From positions 248,001 to 312,000 of the forward strand of contig NZ_CP059833.1 of assembly GCF_014117265.1 (NCBI RefSeq): a DNA stretch of 64,000 bases, written 5' to 3'. The stretch is from Corynebacterium hindlerae. GTDB lineage: Bacteria > Actinomycetota > Actinomycetes > Mycobacteriales > Mycobacteriaceae. The notes beneath the pieces were generated by a model. It made no database searches. It was not told the origin of the DNA and worked only from the letters and a program-made list of their open reading frames with translations. Positions 46,961 to 56,064 of this stretch are shown here, in pieces (within the stretch, counting starts at the first letter, position 1; each line of letters starts with the position of its first letter). The position numbers and the translations under genes were made by a program.

Positions 46961-48876
46961 CTTTCTGCCGGTTCAGTGAGCTCTGCTACCCACCCGGTCA
47001 CTTGCGCGATAATACCTGGGGCATCAAGCTGCAGTTCCGCCATGATCTGGCCACGAGAGGCGTGGTCCAGGAATTTTTCCGGTACGGCAATGTGCCTGAC
47101 GGGAACGTCGATGCTGGCGGATGTCAACGATTCTGCCAGCAGCGCGCCCACACCGCCGTGCATCACGCCGTCTTCCACGGTAACCACCAGGTCATGGTCC
47201 GCGGCCATCGCAACGAGCGACGGCGCGATAGGAACCACCCACCGCGGATCAACCACGGTCACATTACAGCCGTCCGCCACCAGCTCCTCTGCCGCGACGA
47301 GCGCCTCCTTGGCCAGGGATCCGACCGCGACGATCAAAACGCTCGGGGTGTCCTCTGAGTCGTCCGCGTCGGCGTAGCGTAACACGTCGACGCCGTCGCC
47401 AAGCTGCTCCACAGCCTCGATTGGTTCTGGCAGATTGCCCTTAGGGAACCGCACCACCGTCGGGCCATCGTCCACGGTGAGGGCCTCAGCGAATTGTTCT
47501 TCCAGCTGTACCCCGTCGCGTGGTGCGGCGATGCGAATGCCGGGAACGATGCTGAGTAGCGATAGATCCCACACGCCGTTGTGGCTAGCGCCGTCATTGC
47601 CGGTGATTCCAGAGCGGTCGAGCACGAACGTCACCGGCAGCTTAGTCAAAGCAACATCCATGAGGACCTGGTCAAACGCGCGGTTCATGAACGTGGCGTA
47701 GATGGCGACCACAGGGTGCAGTCCGCCGAGCGCGAGGCCCGCCGCGGAAGCGACGGCGTGTTGTTCAGCAATGCCTACGTCGTAAAAGCGGTCGGGGAAC
47801 TTCTCTCCAAATGCAGCCAATCCGGTAGGACCCGCCATAGCGGCGGTGATCGCCACGATGTCTTCGCGCTCTTCGGCGGCGGCGATGACAGCGCGAGAGA
47901 ACACCCCGGTCCAGGATGGCCCGGATTCAGAGAGCGGATCGCCGGTGCGGGGATCGATCACGCCGGTGGAGTGCATCAGGTCGGCAGTGTTAGCCTCGGC
48001 GGGCGCATAACCACGCCCTTTTTCCGTCACCACGTGGACAATCAGTGGTCCCTCATATTCCTGCGCATATTCGAACGCGTTCTCCAGGGCTTTGAGATTG
48101 TGCCCGTCCACGGGCCCCACGTATTTCATTCCCAGCTCTGGGAACATTTCCGTGGTTATGACAGTGTTTTTCACTCCTTCTTTGAAGGCGTGCATCACGT
48201 CGAAGGTGCGGCGCCCCACCCACCCCATGGAATTTAGGGTGGATTTGCCCTGCTCCATGACGCGGTCGTAGAAAGGCTGCATCCGCAGCTGAGCGAGGTT
48301 GTCTGCGAGGCCTCCGATGGTTGGAGAGTAGCTCCGCCCGTTGTCGTTGACCACGATAACCACGTTGCTGTTTTTGTCCGCCGCAATGTTGTTGAGGGCT
48401 TCCCAACACATGCCGCCGGTGAGGGCCCCGTCACCGACCACGGCGATCGTTTTGGTCCCGATCTTACCGCGTCGGGCTGCTGCCTTGGATAGGCCGTCTG
48501 CTACCGAAAGCGCCGCTGAGGCATGGCTGGATTCCGTCCAGTCATGTTCGCTTTCCGCCCGGCAGGTGTAACCGGACAACCCACCTTGTTGGCGCAAGGT
48601 ATCGAACTGGTCGTGGCGACCAGTGAGGATCTTGTGCACATAGCTTTGATGCGAGGTATCGAAGATAACCGGGTCCTCGGGCGAATTGAAAACCTTGTGC
48701 AGGGCGATGGTGAGTTCCACAACGCCGAGGTTTGGGCCCAAGTGCCCGCCGGTGGCCGATACCTTGTGGACCAAGAAGTCACGGATCTCAGCCGCTAGCT
48801 TCTGGAGTTGCTCAGGATCCAGCGCCTTCACATCAGCAGGCGACGAAATCCCTGCTAATAGCTTCATCTCATCCAT
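46957..48876 (-). CDS. dxs: 1-Deoxy-D-xylulose-5-phosphate synthase
   Basis: First enzyme of the MEP isoprenoid pathway, thiamine-diphosphate-dependent. 639 residues. [20 protein letters not shown]-binding [19 protein letters not shown]...[27 protein letters not shown] with the proton-accepting residues, and [18 protein letters not shown] start at 48876. Downstream gene of the minus-strand set dut - DUF3710 - RNA methyltransferase - dxs, with a 117 nt gap before it. Confidence 0.97.
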   Translation of the reverse strand: MDEMKLLAGISSPADVKALDPEQLQKLAAEIRDFLVHKVSATGGHLGPNLGVVELTIALHKVFNSPEDPVIFDTSHQSYVHKILTGRHDQFDTLRQQGGLSGYTCRAESEHDWTESSHASAALSVADGLSKAAARRGKIGTKTIAVVGDGALTGGMCWEALNNIAADKNSNVVIVVNDNGRSYSPTIGGLADNLAQLRMQPFYDRVMEQGKSTLNSMGWVGRRTFDVMHAFKEGVKNTVITTEMFPELGMKYVGPVDGHNLKALENAFEYAQEYEGPLIVHVVTEKGRGYAPAEANTADLMHSTGVIDPRTGDPLSESGPSWTGVFSRAVIAAAEEREDIVAITAAMAGPTGLAAFGEKFPDRFYDVGIAEQHAVASAAGLALGGLHPVVAIYATFMNRAFDQVLMDVALTKLPVTFVLDRSGITGNDGASHNGVWDLSLLSIVPGIRIAAPRDGVQLEEQFAEALTVDDGPTVVRFPKGNLPEPIEAVEQLGDGVDVLRYADADDSEDTPSVLIVAVGSLAKEALVAAEELVADGCNVTVVDPRWVVPIAPSLVAMAADHDLVVTVEDGVMHGGVGALLAESLTSASIDVPVRHIAVPEKFLDHASRGQIMAELQLDAPGIIAQVTGWVAELTEPAES

Positions 48877-48993
48877 AAAGACACCTCAGTCTCACCAATT
48901 TTTCCTGTTTGACGCTCTCGCAGTGGTGGCGCGGGCAGCGTAAAACCGTTTCTCGCAATGGTACGCGGTTGTACCGCACAGGTTCCAACTCCC

Positions 48994-50205
48994 CTAGATG
49001 CGTGTTAGAAATCCGAAGGTTTCGCTGTGATGCGTACCGGGGAACGCATTGAACAATCGCAAGCGCTTGAGCTGGTATCCCTGTTGGTTCCACGCGGCGA
49101 CGTCGCGTGCGAACGTGGCCGGGTCACATCCGACATGAACGATGGCGGCTGGCTCTCGTGCAGCGATGGCTGCCGCAACGTCGGCGCCGGCGCCTTTACG
49201 TGGCGGGTCTAGGACCACAACGTCCGGAGCAGGCAGCTTATCGACGACCCGTCCCACATCACCCGTCACGAACTCGACTGCCTTGCCTGCCAACGCCTTC
49301 GACCCCGTCCGGGCCGCTGCCGGCCCGAGTTCCACCGAGATGACGTGCGCTCCAGCTAGCGCTCGAAGGATCGCTGGGACGAAGAGGCCAACGCCACCAT
49401 AGAGGTCCCAAACTGTCGGTTCGCTGAGTGCGAGGGGCTCGAGCCAGTCAGTGACCGTGTCCGTGTATGCCTCGGGCGCTGCCACATGGGCTTGCCAAAA
49501 TCCGAGCGGGTCCAGACGGAATTCGGTGTCTGCGACTCGTTGCGTCAGTTTCTTCGGCCCGGATACGTGCCTGATGACGCGCGATACGCTCCGCCCGCGG
49601 GCAGCTCGTTTCGTCTCTAGAACAGCGCGCTGCCCATCAGAATCAACGGCAACGACGAGCTCCGCGCCCGGGGTAAACCGCGCATCGGGCGCCAGGATAT
49701 CGTCAAGAACACCCTCTGGGGCCTGCACACACTGCGCCCCCACCACGATGTCCGTGGACTGGGGTTTCCGAAATCCAGCGCGGCCCTGGGAATCGACGCC
49801 GAGGCGTAGTCGGGTGCGCCACCCATCTGCGGGCGCAAGGTCGACATAGTCGATATCCGGCAGGTCAGTAAGCTTGCCGATGCGACGCAGCTGATCCCGC
49901 AGCACCTCCTCTTTGAGGCTGCGTTCCAGCTCTGGGCTGGCGGTGGAGTAGTCGCAACACCCGGCGCCCTGCGCCGCTGCCGGGCAACGGTGGGAAACGC
50001 GACCAGAAGCGGGGTGTACGACATCCGTGATGGTGGCACGAGCAAACTTCTTCTTGGCGTCGTAAAGCCGTGCGGTGACGGTATCGCCAGGAAGCCCGCC
50101 CCGCACGAACACAACGCCGCCCTCGTGCCGGGCAATGCCTTCCCCGCCGTGTGCTGGCGCGGTGATGGTGAGGGTTAGTTCCTCCCCCACGGTGAGTCCT
50201 GTCAT
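48994..50205 (-). CDS. TrmA/RumA-type SAM-dependent RNA uridine methyltransferase
   Basis: Methylates C5 of a uridine in tRNA or rRNA. 403 residues. N-terminal TRAM domain (LTITAPAHGGEGIARHEGGVVF...). Iron-sulfur cysteines in RCPAAAQGAGCCDY plus GAQCVQAPEG. SAM-binding VWDLYGGVGLFVPAIL, VVLDPPRKGAG and the nucleophile Cys in VHVGCDPATFARDVA. It cannot be assigned to one target site from sequence. Start overlaps the DUF3710 stop (ATGA). Confidence 0.9.
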   Translation of the reverse strand: MTGLTVGEELTLTITAPAHGGEGIARHEGGVVFVRGGLPGDTVTARLYDAKKKFARATITDVVHPASGRVSHRCPAAAQGAGCCDYSTASPELERSLKEEVLRDQLRRIGKLTDLPDIDYVDLAPADGWRTRLRLGVDSQGRAGFRKPQSTDIVVGAQCVQAPEGVLDDILAPDARFTPGAELVVAVDSDGQRAVLETKRAARGRSVSRVIRHVSGPKKLTQRVADTEFRLDPLGFWQAHVAAPEAYTDTVTDWLEPLALSEPTVWDLYGGVGLFVPAILRALAGAHVISVELGPAAARTGSKALAGKAVEFVTGDVGRVVDKLPAPDVVVLDPPRKGAGADVAAAIAAREPAAIVHVGCDPATFARDVAAWNQQGYQLKRLRLFNAFPGTHHSETFGFLTRI

Positions 50206-50987
50206 GGGTGTTCTGGGTTATCGGAGCGTTGCTGCATCTGTTCCAGCGCGGAGCCTTCGTCGTGGCTAAGGTCAGTGGTGTTCGGGGTCGGTGCCACTGG
50301 CGCGACGGGTTCCGGCGCTGGGGTCGGCGCCGGTTTTTGCGCTGCCGCAGCGCGTTCGGTCATGGCCTTTTGCACCTGTTCGACCAACGGCGCCGGCATG
50401 ACCACGGGAAGCACGGTACCCGCCATCATCGGTTGTTCACCGCGGTACACGAAGGTCCGGGCGACTATTTCCCTACCCAATTCGGCGAGGTCAGTGGCAA
50501 ATTCGTTTGGAGCAGCTAGGGTGACCCGCAACGTCCAGCGGTCGCCCTCCACACCGATCATCCGAATCGTAGCGTGCTCTGTGACGCCCACGACCTCTTC
50601 ACCCCAAGGGCCTTGTTCGGTGGTCGCTTCCAAGCCATCGTTACGCATACCCGCGATGATGTCGGTCACCGACTCTTGCCACAACCCGCCGGAAGCGGTA
50701 GACGCGAACGCCACGGGGGTGATGCGTCCGACCTTCGTCACAATGTGAACCATGCGGGGGCCATCCGGCCCCATCTCCACTTGCACTTCGGAAGGGCGCG
50801 GCATTGGCACCTTGATCGAACCGAGGTCGAGGGTGCCGTCGGAAAAGTCTGAGAAGTCGAAGTCGGTGATCTCGACGCTATCGCCATTAAACGGCCCGTG
50901 GTCGGGCGTAGGGTCGGGCTCGGGGGTTAATGGTGCCTCTACGTCTGGTTCTTCCTCGGTTGCTGAGTTCTTTTTAAACGGCCACAT
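50202..50987 (-). CDS. DUF3710 protein
   Basis: 261 residues, acidic N-terminus and Pro/Ala-rich C-terminus. The conserved core includes GSIKVPMPRPSEVQVEMGPDG and GVEGDRWTLRVTLAAPNEF. No membrane segment or known catalytic motif. It lies between dut and the RNA methyltransferase, as in mycobacteria (Rv2696c). Function unknown. Confidence 0.88.
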   Translation of the reverse strand: MWPFKKNSATEEEPDVEAPLTPEPDPTPDHGPFNGDSVEITDFDFSDFSDGTLDLGSIKVPMPRPSEVQVEMGPDGPRMVHIVTKVGRITPVAFASTASGGLWQESVTDIIAGMRNDGLEATTEQGPWGEEVVGVTEHATIRMIGVEGDRWTLRVTLAAPNEFATDLAELGREIVARTFVYRGEQPMMAGTVLPVVMPAPLVEQVQKAMTERAAAAQKPAPTPAPEPVAPVAPTPNTTDLSHDEGSALEQMQQRSDNPEHP

Positions 50988-51012
50988 TGAGCTCTCCTTC
51001 TTAAGTTACCTG

Positions 51013-51456
51013 CTACACGCCCGTTGAACCGTAGCCACCGGAGCCACGGACCGTCTCATCCAGCGAATCAACTTCTTCAAAGTCCACAAGCTCCACGCGC
51101 TGCACCACGAGTTGAGCGATGCGGTCACCACGCTCGACGGTGAAGGGTTCCCGCGGATCAAGATTGATCAGGCATACCTTCAGTTCTCCACGGTAGTCGG
51201 CATCGACCGTCCCCGGTGTATTAACGATCGAAATGCCGTGCTTAGCAGCTAGCCCGGACCGCGGGTGAATCAACCCCACGGTGCCGAGCGGCAGGGCGAT
51301 AGCAATACCGGTACCAATGAGGGCACGCTCACCGGGGGCGATGGTCACTGATTCCGCAGCGTGCAGGTCTGCTCCCGCGTCGCCACGGTGCGCGCGCCGA
51401 GGCAGGGGCAGCTCGGGATCGAGGCGTTTGATTTTTATCGTTTCTGGGTAATCCAC
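51013..51456 (-). CDS. dut: Deoxyuridine 5'-triphosphate nucleotidohydrolase
   Basis: Hydrolyses dUTP to dUMP and keeps uracil out of DNA. 147 residues. Family motifs in order: [16 protein letters not shown] (1), [14 protein letters not shown] (2), [16 protein letters not shown] (3), [11 protein letters not shown] (4), and the C-terminal glycine-rich [10 protein letters not shown] (5). I start at the GTG at 51456 (AGGG 8 nt upstream); a GTG at 51465 is possible. Divergent from DUF3093. Confidence 0.95.
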   Translation of the reverse strand: MDYPETIKIKRLDPELPLPRRAHRGDAGADLHAAESVTIAPGERALIGTGIAIALPLGTVGLIHPRSGLAAKHGISIVNTPGTVDADYRGELKVCLINLDPREPFTVERGDRIAQLVVQRVELVDFEEVDSLDETVRGSGGYGSTGV

Positions 51457-51499
51457 GGTCTCCACCCTAGCTTTCTTCGGTCTAGTAATGTTATTAGCC

Positions 51500-51991
51500 G
51501 TGAGTACTCCAGGATCTAATGCCACCGACAATGCCCCCAACGTTATCTACCGAGAGCAACAGTGGGTTCCCTGGTATTGGTGGCTCGCCGGCATCGGCGC
51601 CTCCTTGCTGACAGCCGCTCAGCTCGGCCACAACCGCTCCGTTTTCTGGTTCTGGATCCCACTCATCATCTTCACCACGTTGGCGCTGTGGGCGCTGTGG
51701 CAGCTGTCCAGCACGGTCATCACCGTGGAGAAGGACGCCGACGGGGTCACGTGGCTCACCGCGAAGGGCGCAAACTTACCGACGACCGTCGTCTCCCGTA
51801 CCCTAGCCGTCCCAGCCACCGCGAAACGCAACGCGCTGGGACGTCAGTTGGATCCGGCTGCCTTCGTCGTCGCGCGCAGCTGGGTGCCAGAGATGGCTAT
51901 GTTCGTTATCGACGACCCCGAGGACCCCACCCCTTATTGGCTGGTCTCCTCTCACAACCCGACCGAGCTCCTGGAGGCGTTCCACAGCTAG
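51500..51991 (+). CDS. DUF3093 membrane protein
   Basis: 163 residues. Two N-terminal membrane segments ([19 protein letters not shown] and [19 protein letters not shown]), then a cytoplasmic domain with [13 protein letters not shown] and [20 protein letters not shown]. Function unknown. No clear ribosome site precedes the GTG at 51500 or the ATG at 51488; leaderless expression is likely. Same position as Rv2698. Confidence 0.85.
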   Translation: MSTPGSNATDNAPNVIYREQQWVPWYWWLAGIGASLLTAAQLGHNRSVFWFWIPLIIFTTLALWALWQLSSTVITVEKDADGVTWLTAKGANLPTTVVSRTLAVPATAKRNALGRQLDPAAFVVARSWVPEMAMFVIDDPEDPTPYWLVSSHNPTELLEAFHS

Positions 51992-52006
51992 GTTCTACAG
52001 GTAGCC

Positions 52007-52070
52007 GAAATCGAGTGTACCGATGGGACGTTGCAAGTGGCGAAAAAATCCCAACCGTACGCTCGATTTC
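52007..52070. repeat. Palindromic intergenic repeat, family A copy 3
   Basis: Arms of 22 bp at 52007-52028 and 52049-52070 pair at 19 of 22 positions; core GATGGGA / TCCCAACCGTACGC, outer TCGAG / CTCGA, 20 nt loop starting CG and ending in an A-run. The outer pairing differs from copy 1 (TTTAG/CTAAA) on both strands, so structure is conserved while sequence changes. In the convergent gap between DUF3093 and DUF4193. Confidence 0.85.
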
Positions 52071-52086
52071 GCTTCCTCAACTAACT

Positions 52087-52121
52087 AAAGCCCTGCCAGA
52101 GGATTCCTCTGGCAGGGCTTT
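52087..52121. terminator. Bidirectional terminator
   Basis: AAAGCCCTGCCAGAGGA pairs fully with its complement around a 1-2 nt turn. It stands beside, not inside, the family A palindrome. Confidence 0.8.
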
Positions 52122-52136
52122 GTCGTGCGGTGCTTT

Positions 52137-52430
52137 CTATGCGCAGTCGAGACAGATGATGGTGCCGTCTGGTTCCACGTGAGAGATGCGATTGCGACGC
52201 TGCACTAGGAAGCAGCTGCCGCAGGTGAATTCGTCATCGCGACGTGGCACCACGGTCACGTTGAGCTCTTCACCGGAAAGGTCCAGTGCTGGCAGGTCGA
52301 ATGGTTCGACGATGTCACCATCATCGTCCATATCGTTGACGGTGTTTTCCGCAGCCTTCAAACCTTCCAGAGAGTCGGTTTCCAGGTCGTCGTCGATGCG
52401 GCGGCGGGGAGCGTCGTAATCGGTAGCCAT
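52137..52430 (-). CDS. DUF4193 zinc-ribbon-like protein
   Basis: 97 residues, very acidic N-terminal half (MATDYDAPRRRIDDDLETD). C-terminus has CGSC ... CLDC, a four-cysteine zinc ribbon. Conserved in actinobacteria next to suhB (Rv2699c). Possibly nucleic-acid or protein binding; function unknown. The 160 nt before it carry its own promoter region and the 3' end of suhB. Confidence 0.88.
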   Translation of the reverse strand: MATDYDAPRRRIDDDLETDSLEGLKAAENTVNDMDDDGDIVEPFDLPALDLSGEELNVTVVPRRDDEFTCGSCFLVQRRNRISHVEPDGTIICLDCA

Positions 52431-52590
52431 GACTGTTTGAGTCCTTGAGATATTCGTCAACCGCTGAGGTTGATTTTGTGCGTTATGTCGTGGCGGATAT
52501 TAAAACAGATTTTTTGAATTGTCATCTTGCCACACCAAATTTTTTCGACACTACCCGTGACCAGGCGTTTTACTGCGAGTTTTTTGCCCC

Positions 52591-53427
52591 TCAGTGCACC
52601 CGAAACGGCTCGGTTCCGCCCGCCTGTGCCACAATTTCCCATAGCTGATCGAAAATCCCAGGCGCGGCGACAAATACGAGCTCCCCAAGTGCACCTGAGC
52701 TGGACAGTGGCGGCACATGAACTTCCGCCCCTGCTTCCGCAGCGATGAGGGCTCCGGCAGCATAATCCCAGGCATTGAGCCCATGTTCGAGGTGAGCATC
52801 GACCTGCCCGGAGGCGACGGCACACAGGTCGAGGGCAGCGCTGCCCATCCTGCGAATATCGCGCACTTGTGGCAACAGCTTTGCGACGAACTGTGCCTGC
52901 TGTGCTCGACGCGCAGCCGAATACCCAAACCCGGTCGCGAGCAGCGCCTTCGCGGGGTCCGTCACGGAGTTGCACGCGAGCTGCTCGGTGCCTCCGTCGC
53001 GCTGCACCATGGCCCCCTGCCCTTTCGCGGCACTAAACAACTCTCCCGTGGAGACATTAATCACAGCCCCCGCGATGACCTCGCCGTCCATGGCTGCCGC
53101 GATGGATACCGCGAATTGCGGAATACCGTACACAAAGTTCACGGTGCCATCGATGGGATCCACAATCCATGTCACGCCAGAGGTGCCTGCGGTATCGCTG
53201 CCTTCTTCTCCGACCAGCCCATCATCCGGCCGTAGCTGGCGCAACCGCTGCGCAATGACTTCTTCGGCATAGGTGTCCACCACCGTGACCGGATCGACAG
53301 GCGTGCTTTTGGTTTGGGTGTACCCCGCGATATCACCGAGTTCGGCGCGTTTGTTGCGGATCGCGGTGGCAGCTTCCAGTGCTACCTGTTCCGCAACGTC
53401 TTTCAGAGCAGCAAGGTGTGTAGTCAT
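52591..53427 (-). CDS. suhB: Inositol monophosphatase family protein
   Basis: Dephosphorylates inositol phosphates or related sugar phosphates; in actinobacteria it supplies myo-inositol for PI and PIM. 278 residues. Metal-binding motifs: GLVGEEGSD, TWIVDPIDGTVNFVYGIPQF (D-P-x-D-G-T), and HLEHGLNAWDYAAGALIAAEAG. ATG at 53427 chosen; an in-frame ATG at 53436 is possible. Divergent from ppgK. Confidence 0.9.
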   Translation of the reverse strand: MTTHLAALKDVAEQVALEAATAIRNKRAELGDIAGYTQTKSTPVDPVTVVDTYAEEVIAQRLRQLRPDDGLVGEEGSDTAGTSGVTWIVDPIDGTVNFVYGIPQFAVSIAAAMDGEVIAGAVINVSTGELFSAAKGQGAMVQRDGGTEQLACNSVTDPAKALLATGFGYSAARRAQQAQFVAKLLPQVRDIRRMGSAALDLCAVASGQVDAHLEHGLNAWDYAAGALIAAEAGAEVHVPPLSSSGALGELVFVAAPGIFDQLWEIVAQAGGTEPFRVH

Positions 53428-53481
53428 AGCTTTCATTGTGCTTGGTTTGCTGCCCGCGCGCCGAGCACCCGCAAATTTTCC

Positions 53482-53495
53482 TAGAATGGACGGCA
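53482..53495 (+). promoter_or_regulatory. Candidate -10 box of leaderless ppgK
   Basis: TAGAAT ends 7 nt before the ppgK ATG, so transcription would start at or near the start codon. No Shine-Dalgarno sequence precedes the ATG. Confidence 0.5.
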
Positions 53496-54247
53496 TGACT
53501 CAGCAAGGATTAGGTATCGATGTTGGAGGTTCCGGAATCAAAGGTGGGCTGGTCAATCTAGCCACCGGCGAACTAATCGGAGACCGCATCAAAATTGCTA
53601 CCCCGCAGCCTGCGACCCCAGACGCTGTCGGTGAAACCGTTGCCGAAATCGTCCGCCAGGCAGAGTGGGACGGCCCCGTCGGCATCGCACTGCCGTCGGT
53701 GATCAAAAAGCAGCACGCCCTCACCGCCGCCAACATTGACCCAACCTGGGTCAACACCGACGTTCAGGAGCTTTTCGGCAAGCACCTGGCCGCCCGCGAA
53801 GTTTACGTGCTTAACGACGCCGATGCCGCCGGAATCGCAGAAGCAACCTTCGGCACGCCAGAAGCGTCCACCGGCTCCGCTATTTTGTTAACCCTGGGTA
53901 CCGGCATCGGATCTGCCTTCCTGTTGAACGGTGAACTGTTCCCCAACACCGAGCTCGGGCACCTGATCATTGAGGGTAAAGAGGCCGAAAAGCGGGCCTC
54001 CTCAGCGGTCAAGGAGCGAAAGGATCTCTCCTGGGCACAGTGGGCCAAGCGCCTGGACAAAGTCTTGCGCGAATACGAGCGACTCTTCCAACCCGACGCA
54101 TTCATCGTGGGCGGCGGCGTATCTCGTAAACACGAAAAGTGGGTGCCACTGCTTTCCGTCGACACTCCTGTTATCCCAGCACAATTGCGTAATCAAGCGG
54201 GAATCGTGGGGGCGGCAATGGCCGTCGAAAAGCGGCTTGCCCCTTAA
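53495..54247 (+). CDS. ppgK: Polyphosphate glucokinase
   Basis: Phosphorylates glucose with polyphosphate or ATP. 250 residues, ROK family. N-terminal phosphate-binding [53 protein letters not shown] and [13 protein letters not shown], the polyphosphate-glucokinase version of the ROK motif. [14 protein letters not shown] near the end. The start is the ATG at 53495; a longer upstream frame overlaps suhB and is not used. Precedes sigA, as in mycobacteria. Confidence 0.95.
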   Translation: MTQQGLGIDVGGSGIKGGLVNLATGELIGDRIKIATPQPATPDAVGETVAEIVRQAEWDGPVGIALPSVIKKQHALTAANIDPTWVNTDVQELFGKHLAAREVYVLNDADAAGIAEATFGTPEASTGSAILLTLGTGIGSAFLLNGELFPNTELGHLIIEGKEAEKRASSAVKERKDLSWAQWAKRLDKVLREYERLFQPDAFIVGGGVSRKHEKWVPLLSVDTPVIPAQLRNQAGIVGAAMAVEKRLAP

Positions 54248-54287
54248 AAACGTGGGGCGCTGACACACGGCGAGCACAAGTTGCTCT

Positions 54288-54293
54288 ATACTG
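54288..54293 (+). promoter_or_regulatory. Candidate -10 box for sigA
   Basis: TATACT lies in the 225 nt between ppgK and sigA, leaving an untranslated leader of about 170 nt. No well-spaced -35 was found. Confidence 0.35.
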
Positions 54294-54472
54294 GCGTGTT
54301 GACCGTTGACTTCAGGTATGCATCGGCACGGACATCCCCACATCGCCCACAAGACGGCGACAACCTAACTGATAAGACACGATGTCCACGATGCGCTTGA
54401 TTTCTGCACTAGCGCTAACGCCGTGGCAATAGCGTTTGGCGAAAGATGAATCATCAAGGTGAAAGGGCGTAC

Positions 54473-56002
54473 GTGGTAGCCACTGACTCTCCTGATTCGG
54501 CGCAACCTGAAGGTGCCGCTGAGAAGAAGACTGTGAAGAAGACCGCAGTGAAGAAGGTCGCTAAGAAGGCGGCCCGCAAGGCAAGCCCGCGCGTGGCTAA
54601 AACAGCAACTGAGCCAGTCGCGGCTGCTCCTGTGGCGACTGCTCCTGCGCAAGATACCGAAGCAACCGACACCCCAGTGGCTGCTGCTGCTAAGAAGGCT
54701 GCCAAGAAGACAGCCAAAAAGGCCACTAAGAAAGCCGCTAAGAAGACTGCCAAAAAGGCTGCGAAGAAAACAGCTAGAAAGACAGCCGAGAAAGCAGCAG
54801 CAAAGCCAGCTCCAGAGACCAAGGACGAAGACGAACTCCTCGAGGATGATCAACTCGAAGACGACGACCTCGACCGTGACATGGACGGCGACGACCTCGA
54901 CGGCGACATGGACGAGGACTTCGACGGCGACTTCACCGAACTCGGCGAAGAAGACGACGAAGACGACACCGAAGAGGAAGAAGACGAAGACGACGGCTCC
55001 TCCGTCTGGGACGAGGACGAATCTGCTGCGCTGCGCCAGGCCCGCAAAGACGCCGAGCTGACCGCCTCCGCAGACTCGGTGCGCGCCTACCTGAAGCAGA
55101 TCGGCAAGGTCGCCCTGCTTAACGCGGAACAGGAGGTGTCCCTGGCAAAGCGCATCGAAGCCGGCCTTTACGCCACCTACAAGCTTGAGCAGCTAGAAGA
55201 AGCCTTCGCTGGCGGTGACAAGGATGCCAAGCTCACCCCTGCCGTGAAACGTGATCTGCGCGCTATCGCCCGCGATGGCCGCAAGGCTAAGAACCACCTC
55301 CTCGAGGCCAACCTGCGTCTCGTGGTCTCCCTGGCTAAGCGCTACACCGGCCGTGGCATGGCGTTCCTTGACCTGATCCAGGAAGGCAACCTTGGCCTCA
55401 TCCGCGCCGTAGAGAAGTTCGACTACACCAAGGGCTACAAGTTCTCCACGTACGCCACCTGGTGGATCCGCCAGGCCATCACCCGCGCGATGGCCGACCA
55501 AGCACGCACCATCCGTATCCCAGTACACATGGTGGAGGTCATCAACAAGCTCGGCCGTATCCAGCGTGAACTGCTCCAGGACCTCGGCCGCGAGCCAACC
55601 CCGCTTGAGTTGGCGAAGGAAATGGACATTACCGAGGAAAAGGTCCTGGAGATCCAGCAGTACGCTCGCGAACCAATCTCCCTCGACCAGACCATCGGCG
55701 ATGAAGGAGACTCCCAGCTGGGCGACTTCATCGAAGACTCCGAAGCAGTCGTCGCCGTCGACGCAGTCTCCTTCACCCTGCTGCAGGATCAACTGCAAGA
55801 CGTGCTGCAAACCCTGTCCGAACGCGAAGCTGGCGTGGTGAAGCTCCGCTTTGGCCTCACCGACGGCATGCCACGCACCCTCGACGAGATTGGCCAGGTC
55901 TATGGCGTGACCCGTGAACGCATCCGCCAGATCGAATCCAAGACTATGTCCAAGCTGCGCCACCCTTCACGATCCCAGGTGCTGCGCGACTACCTCGACT
56001 AG
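54473..56002 (+). CDS. sigA: Primary sigma factor SigA (RpoD)
   Basis: Housekeeping sigma factor, 509 residues. N-terminus: Lys/Ala tract at about residues 18-36 and 73-111 ([20 protein letters not shown]), then a very acidic stretch at 117-183. Conserved regions: 1.2 ([20 protein letters not shown]), 2 ([20 protein letters not shown]), 3, and 4.2 ([20 protein letters not shown]). Start at the GTG at 54473 (AAGG 7 nt upstream). The basic/acidic extension is common in actinobacterial SigA; it may bind DNA or tune open-complex formation. Confidence 0.96.
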   Translation: MVATDSPDSAQPEGAAEKKTVKKTAVKKVAKKAARKASPRVAKTATEPVAAAPVATAPAQDTEATDTPVAAAAKKAAKKTAKKATKKAAKKTAKKAAKKTARKTAEKAAAKPAPETKDEDELLEDDQLEDDDLDRDMDGDDLDGDMDEDFDGDFTELGEEDDEDDTEEEEDEDDGSSVWDEDESAALRQARKDAELTASADSVRAYLKQIGKVALLNAEQEVSLAKRIEAGLYATYKLEQLEEAFAGGDKDAKLTPAVKRDLRAIARDGRKAKNHLLEANLRLVVSLAKRYTGRGMAFLDLIQEGNLGLIRAVEKFDYTKGYKFSTYATWWIRQAITRAMADQARTIRIPVHMVEVINKLGRIQRELLQDLGREPTPLELAKEMDITEEKVLEIQQYAREPISLDQTIGDEGDSQLGDFIEDSEAVVAVDAVSFTLLQDQLQDVLQTLSEREAGVVKLRFGLTDGMPRTLDEIGQVYGVTRERIRQIESKTMSKLRHPSRSQVLRDYLD

Positions 56003-56005
56003 ATT

Positions 56006-56056
56006 CCAATACAAAAACCCGGCCGGTCGTTTGTGACCGGCCGGGTTTTGTATTGG
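56006..56056. terminator. Strong bidirectional terminator after sigA
   Basis: Arms of 22-23 bp, CCAATACAAAAACCCGGCCG... pairing with the mirrored strand with a single bulge, 6 nt loop. It would also insulate sigA from the insertion sequence. Confidence 0.9.
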
Positions 56057-56064
56057 GAATGGGT

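Noticed and set aside
54454..54822. Ala/Phe-rich minus-strand frame opposite the sigA N-terminus
   Set aside because: A mirror of the Lys/Ala repeats of sigA, no promoter or ribosome site.
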